64,000 bases of DNA. Origin: an uncultured Maribacter sp. Lineage in GTDB: Bacteria; Bacteroidota; Bacteroidia; Flavobacteriales; Flavobacteriaceae. Of this stretch, positions 36,735-45,395 are shown one piece after another (the first letter of the stretch is position 1; the number at the start of each line of letters is the position of its first letter). Under the pieces are notes generated by a model, which saw only the letters and a program-made list of their open reading frames with translations, ran no database searches and was not told the origin of the DNA. The position numbers and the translations under genes are program-made. The DNA lies in NCBI GenBank assembly GCA_947504045.1, contig CANNFY010000001.1:124001-188000 (forward strand), given 5' to 3'.

Positions 36735-38645
36735 TTACTTTACCAACACAAACAAAGTCCTATCATTCTGTTTGTGCAAAAAGTCTAAACAATAAGCACC
36801 ATTTACACATCTGTTTTTAATTTTTTCTTCTCCATAACCAATAGCTCCTACTATATTGGAAACTGACACTCCTTTTTTAAGCAAATAAACTTTTATAGCA
36901 TTAGACCTTTCTTGAGACAGTTTCAAGTTATAGGAATTAGACCCTTTACTATTAGTATGCGTTTCTATATTTAATTTTAACTGAGGAAAGCTTCTTATAG
37001 CTTCTATAACTTTATCTAACTCTAATGCTATTAATGGGGTTACTTCACTTTTTCCTTTATCAAAATAAAAGTTATTTAACTTTATTACTTGCTTACTTTC
37101 TTTTTCTTCCACTAAATCTTCTAAAGAAACTATAGCCAAATCTAAAAAAGTATTTTGCACCTCTTCCATTGCTTGCTCATTATAAACAACAGAAAAGGTT
37201 GAAAACCCATCTTTACTTGCTTTAATAGTTACTTGCCTTTGCCAAGGTAATTCTATATTATAATCTCCACTAGAATTTGTTAGTATCTCTCTTAATACTT
37301 CACCACTACTGTTAAGTAAATGCACTGTAGCGTTACTTATACCATTTCTACTTTTTAAACCAACAACTCTTCCTTTTACAGCAAAAGTTTTTAAACCAAC
37401 CACATCTGAAACACTAAATTTATAGATGTCATCTTTACCTTTTCCTCCTTTTCTATTTGAAGAAAAATACCCCGTTAAATTATTATTAGAAGTACTATTT
37501 TTAATAATAAAACCAAAATCATCTGATATAGAATTAATGTCTTTCCCTAAATTAACAGGTATACTAAAGCTTTTATCTGGTTTTATATTTGTTTTATAAA
37601 TATCCATACCCCCAAAACCATAAAAAATATCTGAGGCAAAATACAAACTACCATTATGTATATATGGCGAAATTTCATTAGCTGGAGTATTAATTTTAGG
37701 CCCTAAATTTACTGGTTGAGACATAATTTGACCATTGTTTGTTTCCACATAATATAAATCTGTACCTCCGTATGTATCACTAAAGTTTGCTGCAAAATAT
37801 ATCCTATTCGTTTCCACATCATAATACGGATAATAAAAAGAAGCATTTAGGTCTTTTAAAAAGTATCTAAAATTGTTAGCATTATCTACAACGCCTATTG
37901 CAAGTGCATTTTTTCCTTCCGAATTAAAAGCCATATCTTCTCCGTTACTATTAGAACGTATATAAAATAATTGCTGTAATTTTTCGGAATAAAATGGTGT
38001 AGCTTCATGATATTTAAAGTCTGGTATACCTGTAAAAGGATTTGGGTTTACCGCTTTTCCTGCCGCATTTACTTTTGCTATATAAATATCTAAATACCCT
38101 TCTTCTTTAGTTTTATTCCCTTTTCTAATTCTACCGCTACTAAATAAAATTTTATCTTTATAAAAAGAAGGAGAAAAATCTGCTTCTGTACTATTTACAG
38201 AAAGGTTTTCTATTGTAAAATTAGAAGAATTGTTTTCTCCAGACAACAACTCTTTATTAAATTGATAATTTTGAAATAGCTCTTTAGATAGTAAATGCGA
38301 TTTAGACTTTAAAAATGCATCTACCCTTTCTTTTTGATTGTTTTTTGCAAGACTTTGCAACATTTTATTTACTCTATGTGTAGATAAAAGGGTGTCGTTT
38401 TCTTTATTAATTCTAATATAAATTTGAGCTGCATTTTTAAACTTTTTAGTTTTAAAATAACAATCTGCCAATTTTAACTGCTGCTCTTGTGTAAGTGGCC
38501 ATTTTATTTCCTCTTTACGGTATTCTTCAATCGCCTTTTCATACTTATACTCATAAAAATAAACATCGCCTTTAGACTTTTTATTTTGCCCAAAACACAA
38601 ACTGCTTATTATTAAAAATACTATTAGATTATAATTGAATTTCAT
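36735..38645 (-). CDS. OmpA-family protein with TPR, PD40 and carboxypeptidase-regulatory domains (636 aa)
   Basis: Signal peptide, then a short TPR region (about residues 25-130: YKYEKAIEEYRKEEIKWP and similar), a beta-propeller of PD40/WD40-like blades (about 150-405; DIYIAKVNAAG, DLYYVETNNG, DIYKTNIKPD), a carboxypeptidase-type beta-sandwich (about 415-500), and an OmpA peptidoglycan-binding domain (about 520-636; NIETHTNSKGSN). This architecture is the usual partner of PorP/SprF in T9SS-linked loci (PorE-like). It starts 12 bp after the PorP gene in the same direction. Confidence 0.88.
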   Translation of the reverse strand: MKFNYNLIVFLIISSLCFGQNKKSKGDVYFYEYKYEKAIEEYRKEEIKWPLTQEQQLKLADCYFKTKKFKNAAQIYIRINKENDTLLSTHRVNKMLQSLAKNNQKERVDAFLKSKSHLLSKELFQNYQFNKELLSGENNSSNFTIENLSVNSTEADFSPSFYKDKILFSSGRIRKGNKTKEEGYLDIYIAKVNAAGKAVNPNPFTGIPDFKYHEATPFYSEKLQQLFYIRSNSNGEDMAFNSEGKNALAIGVVDNANNFRYFLKDLNASFYYPYYDVETNRIYFAANFSDTYGGTDLYYVETNNGQIMSQPVNLGPKINTPANEISPYIHNGSLYFASDIFYGFGGMDIYKTNIKPDKSFSIPVNLGKDINSISDDFGFIIKNSTSNNNLTGYFSSNRKGGKGKDDIYKFSVSDVVGLKTFAVKGRVVGLKSRNGISNATVHLLNSSGEVLREILTNSSGDYNIELPWQRQVTIKASKDGFSTFSVVYNEQAMEEVQNTFLDLAIVSLEDLVEEKESKQVIKLNNFYFDKGKSEVTPLIALELDKVIEAIRSFPQLKLNIETHTNSKGSNSYNLKLSQERSNAIKVYLLKKGVSVSNIVGAIGYGEEKIKNRCVNGAYCLDFLHKQNDRTLFVLVK

Positions 38646-38657
38646 ATACTACTTGGT

Positions 38658-39671
38658 TTAGAAAAATCTTGGGGTATCAATTTGTTTTGGCTGTCCTTTT
38701 CCACTTTGATTTTCTCCTTTACTAGAAGACCTTTTTCTATTATTATTTGAGTTGGCTCCTCTTCCTAAGTAAAACTTAAGAATTAACTCGTGTGATCCAT
38801 TATTATAATCGCCTAAAAGATTGGTATTATAATCATAAGAATAACCCAAAAACATGGTATTTGATATTTGAAAACCAGCTAAACCACTAAATGCATTATC
38901 TACTCTATAAGAGACTCCTGTTGTAAAAGCATCTTTTATTAAAAAATTTGCAGACACATTAATATTTACTGGAGCTCCTTGTAAAGAGTTTATCAGAAAA
39001 GCTGGCTTAAATTTTAGCCCATCAGAAAGGTTAAACACATACCCCCCAACAAAATTAAATTGTATTTTATCTTCTACAACTGTTGCAACATCTTCATTAT
39101 ATACTGCGTCTGTTAAAAAGTTTGGAACCGAAGCGCCTAAATACCACTGATTTCCGTACATAAAAAGACCTGCTCCAACAGTAGGGTAAAATTTATTTAC
39201 CGTTTCTCTATCTAAAATTGGCTCTCCCGGATTTTCAAATGTTCCTTTAGAAAAATCAACATTCAAAAAAGACCCCCCAGCATCTATACCAAAAGAAAGT
39301 TTTGTTTCGTCTGTAACTTTAACCTGAAAAGAATACGCTAAATCTAAAAATGTTTGGGTTAATGGACCTATTTGGTCATTTACTATATTAAGACCCAAAC
39401 CAGTTTTTTCATTTTGAAACGGAAGATTTACTCCTAAACGTATGGTTCTTGGTGCCCCATCTATATCTATCCATTGCGCTCTATATGCCGCACTAATTTC
39501 TGGTGATTCTACCGTGCCTACATAGGCAGGGTTAAAACTTCCTATATTATACATATACTGCGTATACTGTGGTTCTTTCTGTGCAATACCCGTTGTTAAA
39601 CAAAATAATGTTAACACTACGGAAATAAAGAAAAAATGTTTTTGCATACTTAAATTATACTTCATATACAT
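38658..39671 (-). CDS. PorP/SprF family T9SS membrane protein (337 aa)
   Basis: Outer-membrane barrel of the PorP/SprF family: signal peptide, then the family hallmark QYTQYMYNIGSFNPAYVGT, RAQWIDIDGAPRTIRLG and LGLNIVNDQIGPLTQT, ending in strands such as MFLGYSYDYNTN. SprF is needed for secretion of the SprB adhesin, and this protein probably serves the large secreted protein just upstream, whose stop overlaps its start (TAATG). In-frame ATGs at 39665 and 39647 are equally reasonable starts. A Ser/Asn/Lys-rich tail follows the barrel. Confidence 0.92.
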   Translation of the reverse strand: MYMKYNLSMQKHFFFISVVLTLFCLTTGIAQKEPQYTQYMYNIGSFNPAYVGTVESPEISAAYRAQWIDIDGAPRTIRLGVNLPFQNEKTGLGLNIVNDQIGPLTQTFLDLAYSFQVKVTDETKLSFGIDAGGSFLNVDFSKGTFENPGEPILDRETVNKFYPTVGAGLFMYGNQWYLGASVPNFLTDAVYNEDVATVVEDKIQFNFVGGYVFNLSDGLKFKPAFLINSLQGAPVNINVSANFLIKDAFTTGVSYRVDNAFSGLAGFQISNTMFLGYSYDYNTNLLGDYNNGSHELILKFYLGRGANSNNNRKRSSSKGENQSGKGQPKQIDTPRFF

Positions 39672-42600
39672 TATCTTATTAACTGTATCCAGCCTTTTTT
39701 AACCTCAGCACCATCTTCACTTACTAAATTTAAAACATAAAAATAGGTTCCGGCAGGAGACTGTTTTCCTTCATACAACCCATCCCAAATTATAGTGTCT
39801 GTTATATTATTTTTTTCTACTACTGTATTGCCATAACGGTCAAATATTGTAATAGATACATTTGAAAAATCTGGCAATGCATCTGTGTCCTGAAATTTTA
39901 AAACATCATTTGTACCATCCCCATTTGGAGAAAATTGATTAAACAAAAATCCTTCTTCAGCTGGTGTAGGAACACTAACAATTACCTCAACTTCAGCATC
40001 ATTATTTTCTGCATTACTATCAGCCGGAAAAGAACTTAACAGACTTGCCGTATTTGTAAACACCCCTTCGTTAGGTACAGTTACCGTAATTGTTAAAACA
40101 GCTTCCTCCCCTCTTGCTAATGTTGGAATAGTCCATATACCACTATCTATGTCGTAAGTTGTTCCTGGTTCCGGAACTGGGTCTTCTTCTACAACAAAAT
40201 TTACCATATCTATTACATCTGAGATTCGTATTTGCGATACTGCATCTCCTTCTTCAGAATCATTTAATACTGTTACTGTAAATACTATTTGATCCCCAAC
40301 TAATGGTCTACTACTAAGTGCTGTTTTGGTTAGTACTAAATCTGTACCTTCAGGAACATCTAAATCTAAGGTAACCGTAGAAGTATCATTCGTAGTATTA
40401 TCATCTACCGGAAAAGATTCTAATAACTCTGCAGTGTTAGAATATACTCCTCCTGCTAGTACTGTTGCCTCGATAATTAAGCTTGCACTTTCACCTGCTT
40501 CTAAATCTTCAAAAATCCAATTACCGCTTATTGCATCGTAAACACCTATGCTAGCTGTATCTGCAACATAAGAAAAACCAGACTCTAAAATATCACCAAT
40601 AGTAACATTTTTAGCTTCGTTAGAAGATATGTTATTTACTATAATAGTAAATAACACATTGTCTCCTACTGTTACATCTGGAGTATCTAAAGTTTTTATA
40701 ACCTCTAAATCTACAGGATCAGGAGTACAATCTGAAACCACCTCTATAATTACATCTGTAGAAGTATTGGAACAAGGTACTTGTGCCCCTGTAGTTGTAT
40801 ATCTAAATACATACTCTCCAACTGGTTCTTCTAAAAAACTTACCTCATTTTCTTGGTTAATTTCTATAGAACTAATAAGTGTTGGCCCAGAAATAAAAGA
40901 CCATTCACCTTCATCTACATCTCCTACTAAACGAGTATCTAAATCTATTACACTTAAAGGTTGTTGTGTAGATGCTAAATTACATGCTGTTGCATTACTA
41001 GCTGTTCCTGAAGATGGTGTGTTTCTGATAGTAAACTCTACAGGAGTCCTTTCTAAAGAAGGACAATTATTTGCAATAGCTTCTGCATAATAAATTGTTG
41101 TTTCCTCTACTACTGGAGTTGTAAAAGAACTTCCAGTACCAACTTGTGTTCCACCAGTAAGACTATCAAACCATCTTACAGACGCACCATCACTAGCTGT
41201 TGCAGTTAACAAACCAGAACCAGCATCACAATTTTCATCTCCAGCGGATGCTTCTATAGTTGGCACATCATTAGAAATTAACTCTACCTCTATAACTCCA
41301 CTTGCACAATCATCAGTTTCATCATAAAAGTAACCAAAAAAGGAGCCTGTAGTTGAAAAACTTTGAGCTCTATCTGGATCTATACGAGCATTTGCGTTTA
41401 ACGCATCGGAAGATTGGCTCCAAGTTAAAGTCATACCTGCAGGCGCTGCGGAATCTGTGTAGTTATTTAAATTTACGGTAAAATCTCCACAAAAAGAAGA
41501 TTTAATATTGGTAGAGGAAATAATTTCATTCTCATCACCAGGAGGGGTTTGGCTTATTGCTGGGGTAATACCACAACCATCGTCATCTATATTTGTTACG
41601 GTTAATTGAGGCACATTTCCTCCAACAAGTGCTTGGTAATTTGGATCTGCAGAAGTTACATTACCCGTATTAATTACATCTTCTATATCTCCATCAATTA
41701 CAGCGTCATCTACCCCTGTTATTATTAACGTTTCTCCTGTGTTCCAATTTGTAGGAGTTAAAGTAATACTTGCCGGACCAGAGGTTTCTGTAGCATCGTA
41801 TTGGTTAATTACAATACTAACATCTGCAGTAGGTTCACTATTTAATGTAAAAACAAATTCTGCTGTTCCTCCTTCTTCTGTTGTTGTTCCTGTGAGTGTA
41901 TCAATATTTACACCTACTTCATCATCATCTGTATTAAAAACCGTCAACTGAGGAACATCACCACCAATGAGGTCATCATAAATAGGATCACCAGAAGATA
42001 CATTCCCTGTATTAATTATATCAGAAAAATCTCCATCCACAATAGCATCATCAATACCAGTTATTGTTAGTATTTCTCCTGTACTCCAATTTGCTGGGGT
42101 TATCACAACACTTGTTGGTCCTGACATTTCTGTAGCGTCATACCCATTAATAGGGATAGTAACATCAGCGGTAGGTTCGCTGGTTAAGGTAAAAAGAAAA
42201 TCTGCTGTACCGCCTGCCTCTGTAGTTGTACCAGTAGTAACATCTACGTTTACTCCTGCAACATCATCATCAATGTTTGTTACGGTTAATTGAGGTACGT
42301 CTCCAGCTACAAGAATATCATAATTAGGATCATCAGAAATTACATTACCTGTATTAATAACATCTACAATATCGCCATCTATAATATCATCATCTACCCC
42401 TGTAACAACAAGTGTTTCTCCAGAATTCCAATTAGTAGCGTCTAAGTAAATATTAGCTACACCTGAAAATTCAGTAGCCAAATAGGAATTAATAGGAATT
42501 CTAACTTCTTCTGTAGGCTCGCTAGTTAATGTGAACACAAATTCTGCTGTGCCACCTGCCTCTGTAGTTGTACCAGTAGTAACATCTACATTTACTCCTG

Positions 42601-43045
42601 CAACATCATTATCCTCTATAACTATTGTAGCAGAATCTGCCGCACCAACCGTATAAGATAAATCAGGCACTATAGTTATAATTATAGTTTCATCTCCTTC
42701 AACAAAATTATCATCTACAATACCATTAATATTAACCATTCTAAAAGTTGAAAATGCTGGAATAGTTACTGTTGTTGCTATAGGAGTATAATCATCCGTT
42801 GGAGTTGCTGTACCCGCAATTGAAATTGTTACATTTAATGATGAAGCTGCATTTGGAGTTCTATTAACTCTAAAACTTGCATTATTTGTTCCTTGTTCAG
42901 AAGCTACAGCATCTATACTAGATATAGTAACCGTCTGCGCCTGCCCTAAAAAGCAAGAAAACAACAACATTAAAAACAAAGAAAAACGTAACTGTTTCTT
43001 TGTTAGGATTATATTTTTATAAAAATATTTTTCTTTCAATTTCAT
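39671..43045 (-). CDS. large secreted surface protein with Calx-beta repeats, DUF11 domains and T9SS type B sorting domain (1124 aa)
   Basis: Signal peptide (ending FLGQAQ), one Calx-beta domain, then three 114-residue Calx-beta-like repeats (residues 150-491), Ig-like and cysteine-bearing segments (to about 790), two DUF11 domains (VGDNVLFTIIVNNISSNEAK and VGDQIVFTVTVLNDSEEG), and a C-terminal gliding-motility-associated domain (NQFSPNGDGTNDVLKF ... WDGLYEGKQSPAGTYFYVL). The last is the T9SS type B signal that anchors or releases the protein at the cell surface. ATG 43045 gives a good signal peptide; ATG 43084 is also in frame. Likely an adhesin. Confidence 0.9.
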   Translation of the reverse strand: MKLKEKYFYKNIILTKKQLRFSLFLMLLFSCFLGQAQTVTISSIDAVASEQGTNNASFRVNRTPNAASSLNVTISIAGTATPTDDYTPIATTVTIPAFSTFRMVNINGIVDDNFVEGDETIIITIVPDLSYTVGAADSATIVIEDNDVAGVNVDVTTGTTTEAGGTAEFVFTLTSEPTEEVRIPINSYLATEFSGVANIYLDATNWNSGETLVVTGVDDDIIDGDIVDVINTGNVISDDPNYDILVAGDVPQLTVTNIDDDVAGVNVDVTTGTTTEAGGTADFLFTLTSEPTADVTIPINGYDATEMSGPTSVVITPANWSTGEILTITGIDDAIVDGDFSDIINTGNVSSGDPIYDDLIGGDVPQLTVFNTDDDEVGVNIDTLTGTTTEEGGTAEFVFTLNSEPTADVSIVINQYDATETSGPASITLTPTNWNTGETLIITGVDDAVIDGDIEDVINTGNVTSADPNYQALVGGNVPQLTVTNIDDDGCGITPAISQTPPGDENEIISSTNIKSSFCGDFTVNLNNYTDSAAPAGMTLTWSQSSDALNANARIDPDRAQSFSTTGSFFGYFYDETDDCASGVIEVELISNDVPTIEASAGDENCDAGSGLLTATASDGASVRWFDSLTGGTQVGTGSSFTTPVVEETTIYYAEAIANNCPSLERTPVEFTIRNTPSSGTASNATACNLASTQQPLSVIDLDTRLVGDVDEGEWSFISGPTLISSIEINQENEVSFLEEPVGEYVFRYTTTGAQVPCSNTSTDVIIEVVSDCTPDPVDLEVIKTLDTPDVTVGDNVLFTIIVNNISSNEAKNVTIGDILESGFSYVADTASIGVYDAISGNWIFEDLEAGESASLIIEATVLAGGVYSNTAELLESFPVDDNTTNDTSTVTLDLDVPEGTDLVLTKTALSSRPLVGDQIVFTVTVLNDSEEGDAVSQIRISDVIDMVNFVVEEDPVPEPGTTYDIDSGIWTIPTLARGEEAVLTITVTVPNEGVFTNTASLLSSFPADSNAENNDAEVEVIVSVPTPAEEGFLFNQFSPNGDGTNDVLKFQDTDALPDFSNVSITIFDRYGNTVVEKNNITDTIIWDGLYEGKQSPAGTYFYVLNLVSEDGAEVKKGWIQLIR
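41573..42598 (-). repeat. three tandem 342-bp Calx-beta-like units
   Basis: Units start (minus strand) at 42598, 42256 and 41914, exactly 342 bp apart. Each begins GVNxD and carries TTEAGGTAEFVFTLxSEPT and, near its end, NTGNV and VPQLTV. The DNA is visibly alike between units 1 and 2 over their first 60 bp. Confidence 0.92.
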
Positions 43046-43121
43046 AACTGTTTTTTGAATTAACAATAATTCAATCCACAGCATAACAAGTACTTATAGT
43101 GTAAAATTTGGGTGTCAATAT

Positions 43122-43160
43122 TACTAAAAAAATAAGCCATTACCGCAGGAAATGGCTTAA
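43122..43160 (-). terminator. terminator after fabD
   Basis: On the minus strand, AAGCCATT pairs with AATGGCTT around TCCTGCGGT, followed by ATTTTTTT. It lies about 50 bp beyond the fabD stop and upstream of the surface-protein operon. Confidence 0.82.
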
Positions 43161-43206
43161 ATCAGATTTTTTTGGATAAAATACAGTTTTATTAGCTATT
43201 GACTAA

Positions 43207-44091
43207 TTATTCTATAATTGCAGAGCTGGTTAGTACAGAAGAATCTATTTTATTAACAAGGCCTTGCAATACTTTTCCTGGGCCAATTTCTGTAAATTGT
43301 GTTGCTCCGTCTGCTACCATATTTTGCACACTTTGTGTCCATTTTACTGGTGCTGTAAGTTGCGATATTAAGTTTTTCTTAATTTCAGATGCATCTGTAA
43401 CTGCAGTTGTAGTTACATTTTGATATATAGGGCAGTTTGGTGCACTAAAAGTAGTTTGTTCTATTGCTGCTGCTAACTCTTCTCTAGCGGGCTCCATTAA
43501 TGGAGAATGAAAAGCCCCTCCTACAGGTAAAACTAAAGCTCTACGAGCACCTGCTTCTTTCATTTTTTCGCAAGCTAAATTTATAGCTTCTACTTCTCCG
43601 GAAATTACTAATTGCCCCGGACAGTTATAGTTTGCTGGTACAACAACACCATTTATTGAAGCACATATTTCTTCTACTTTAGCATCTTCTAACCTTAAAA
43701 CAGCTGCCATTGTGCTTGGTTTTACCTCACAAGCTTTTTGCATTGCTAATGCTCTTTTAGAAACTAGCTCTAAAGCATCATTAAAATTTAATGTTCCATT
43801 TGCAACCAGTGCTGAAAATTCTCCTAAAGAATGCCCTGCTACCATGTCTGGCTTAAAGGAATCTCCCATAACTTTACTTAAAATTACAGAGTGTAAAAAT
43901 ATGGCAGGCTGGGTTACTTTTGTTTGTTTTAGTTCTTCTGGAGTACCCTCAAACATAATGTCTGTGATAGAAAATCCTAAAATATCATTTGCTTGGTTAA
44001 ACAATTCTTGTGCAATTGGGTATTTTTCAAATAAATCTAAACCCATTCCTACAAACTGAGCTCCTTGTCCTGGAAATATATATGCATTCAT
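43207..44091 (-). CDS. fabD: malonyl-CoA--ACP transacylase
   Basis: Loads malonate onto acyl carrier protein for fatty acid synthesis. It begins YIFPGQGAQFVGMG (Gln of the oxyanion hole), the nucleophile is S88 in VAGHSLGEFSAL, and the base is H195 in GGAFHSPLM. 294 aa, full length. It is a monocistron with a promoter element 21 bp upstream and a terminator downstream; no other fab genes adjoin it. Confidence 0.97.
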   Translation of the reverse strand: MNAYIFPGQGAQFVGMGLDLFEKYPIAQELFNQANDILGFSITDIMFEGTPEELKQTKVTQPAIFLHSVILSKVMGDSFKPDMVAGHSLGEFSALVANGTLNFNDALELVSKRALAMQKACEVKPSTMAAVLRLEDAKVEEICASINGVVVPANYNCPGQLVISGEVEAINLACEKMKEAGARRALVLPVGGAFHSPLMEPAREELAAAIEQTTFSAPNCPIYQNVTTTAVTDASEIKKNLISQLTAPVKWTQSVQNMVADGATQFTEIGPGKVLQGLVNKIDSSVLTSSAIIE

Positions 44092-44111
44092 TTTAATCGT
44101 GTTTAAGGCGG

Positions 44112-44119
44112 CAAAAATA
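44112..44119 (-). promoter_or_regulatory. -7 element for fabD
   Basis: TATTTTTG on the minus strand, exact TAnnTTTG, 20 bp before the fabD ATG, in the 47-bp gap after the carbonic anhydrase gene. Confidence 0.5.
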
Positions 44120-44138
44120 CATATTAAAAATAACTTAC

Positions 44139-44654
44139 CTATTCTTCTTTAAACCAACTGGCGTATTTAACATAATTATCTGCTATTCTATTTACCTCTC
44201 CAGAACTTAACTCTGGACTTATATCTTTTATTTTTTTTGCTGGCATTCCTGCATAAACAGTACCTTCTTTTACATGTGTACCTTTTGTTACTACTGCTCC
44301 TGCTGCAATAATACTATTGCTTTCTATAATACAATCATCCATAACAATACTTCCCATACCTATTAAAACATTATCTTTAATAGTACACCCATGTACTATA
44401 GCATTATGCCCAATAGAAACATTATTTCCAATTGTAGTAGGTGATTTTTTATAGGTACAATGCACCACAGCTCCATCTTGTACATTTACTTTGTTCCCCA
44501 TTTTAATGTAATGAACATCGCCACGTAAAACAGCATTATACCATATACTACATTGGTCTCCCATTGTAACTTCTCCTAATATAGTAGCATTTTCTGCTAT
44601 AAAACAATCTTCTCCAAATTCTGGAGTTTTTCCTTTAACAGTTTTTATAATCAT
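44139..44654 (-). CDS. gamma-type carbonic anhydrase family protein (171 aa)
   Basis: Left-handed beta-helix of hexapeptide repeats (for example ATILGEVTMGDQCSIWYNAV). Metal-binding histidines are expected at RGDVHYI, VVHCTYKK and IGHNAIVHGC; all three are in place. The NVQDGAVVH stretch is the family signature. It may hydrate CO2 or be a YrdA-like relative with another activity, which sequence cannot settle. It lies 12 bp downstream of the LytTR regulator gene, probably in the same transcript. Confidence 0.92.
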   Translation of the reverse strand: MIIKTVKGKTPEFGEDCFIAENATILGEVTMGDQCSIWYNAVLRGDVHYIKMGNKVNVQDGAVVHCTYKKSPTTIGNNVSIGHNAIVHGCTIKDNVLIGMGSIVMDDCIIESNSIIAAGAVVTKGTHVKEGTVYAGMPAKKIKDISPELSSGEVNRIADNYVKYASWFKEE

Positions 44655-44666
44655 ACATTTTATTTT

Positions 44667-45395
44667 TTAAAAAAAGGAAAGTAACTCTTTCTTTTTACTT
44701 GCCGACACTATTATTTCTTTACCATTAGAAAGTACCACACTACCTCCTTTTCCTTTTCTATATTTTACTATTTCGTTGACATTTACTAAAAAAGACTTAT
44801 GGATTCTTGCAAATGAAAATGGTGATAACGCTTCTTCAAAATACTTTAAAGTTTTACTAACAACAATCTTTTTATTTTCTAAATAGATTTCTGTGTAATT
44901 ATCATCTGCTTTACAATACAAAATATTGGCAACATTTAATACTTGAAAACCGTCTTGTTGCGGTATTGTTATTTTACTTTCTACTTTATTTATTTTTGGT
45001 GTTAAAACTGTGTCTGATATTTGTGCTTCTTTTTCTTTAATTTCTGCAACATAATCTACAGCTTTTACTAATTCATCTATATTAATGGGTTTCATTAAAT
45101 AGTATGCTGCATGGTTATTTAAAGCATCTATTGCATATTGATTGTAGGCCGTAACAAATACCGTTTCAAAATTTCGGTCTGGAACTTTCTCTAACAAATC
45201 AAAAGCATTACCAAATGGCATTTCTACATCTAAAAAAACTAAATCTAATGTATTCTCTTCTATTAATTTTAATCCTTCTTGTATAGAACTTGCTTCGCCT
45301 AATAAATTTACTTTGGGGCAATACTTTTGTAAATAATTACGAAGTATTTCTCTACTATTTGCCTCATCTTCTACTATAATTGCTTTTAGCTCCAT
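44667..45395 (-). CDS. LytTR-family response regulator (242 aa)
   Basis: N-terminal receiver domain with acidic pocket IIVEDEAN and phosphoacceptor D56 in LVFLDVEMPF. The C-terminal LytTR DNA-binding domain (about residues 140-242) has VANILYCKADDNYTEIYLEN and FARIHKSFLVNVNEI. The ATG overlaps the kinase stop by one base (TAATG), so translation is coupled. It is the cognate partner of the upstream LytS-type kinase. Confidence 0.95.
   Translation of the reverse strand: MELKAIIVEDEANSREILRNYLQKYCPKVNLLGEASSIQEGLKLIEENTLDLVFLDVEMPFGNAFDLLEKVPDRNFETVFVTAYNQYAIDALNNHAAYYLMKPINIDELVKAVDYVAEIKEKEAQISDTVLTPKINKVESKITIPQQDGFQVLNVANILYCKADDNYTEIYLENKKIVVSKTLKYFEEALSPFSFARIHKSFLVNVNEIVKYRKGKGGSVVLSNGKEIIVSASKKKELLSFF

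Noticed and set aside
41573-42598. CRISPR-like repeat array
   Set aside because: The 342-bp period is in frame in a coding sequence and encodes Calx-beta-like domains.
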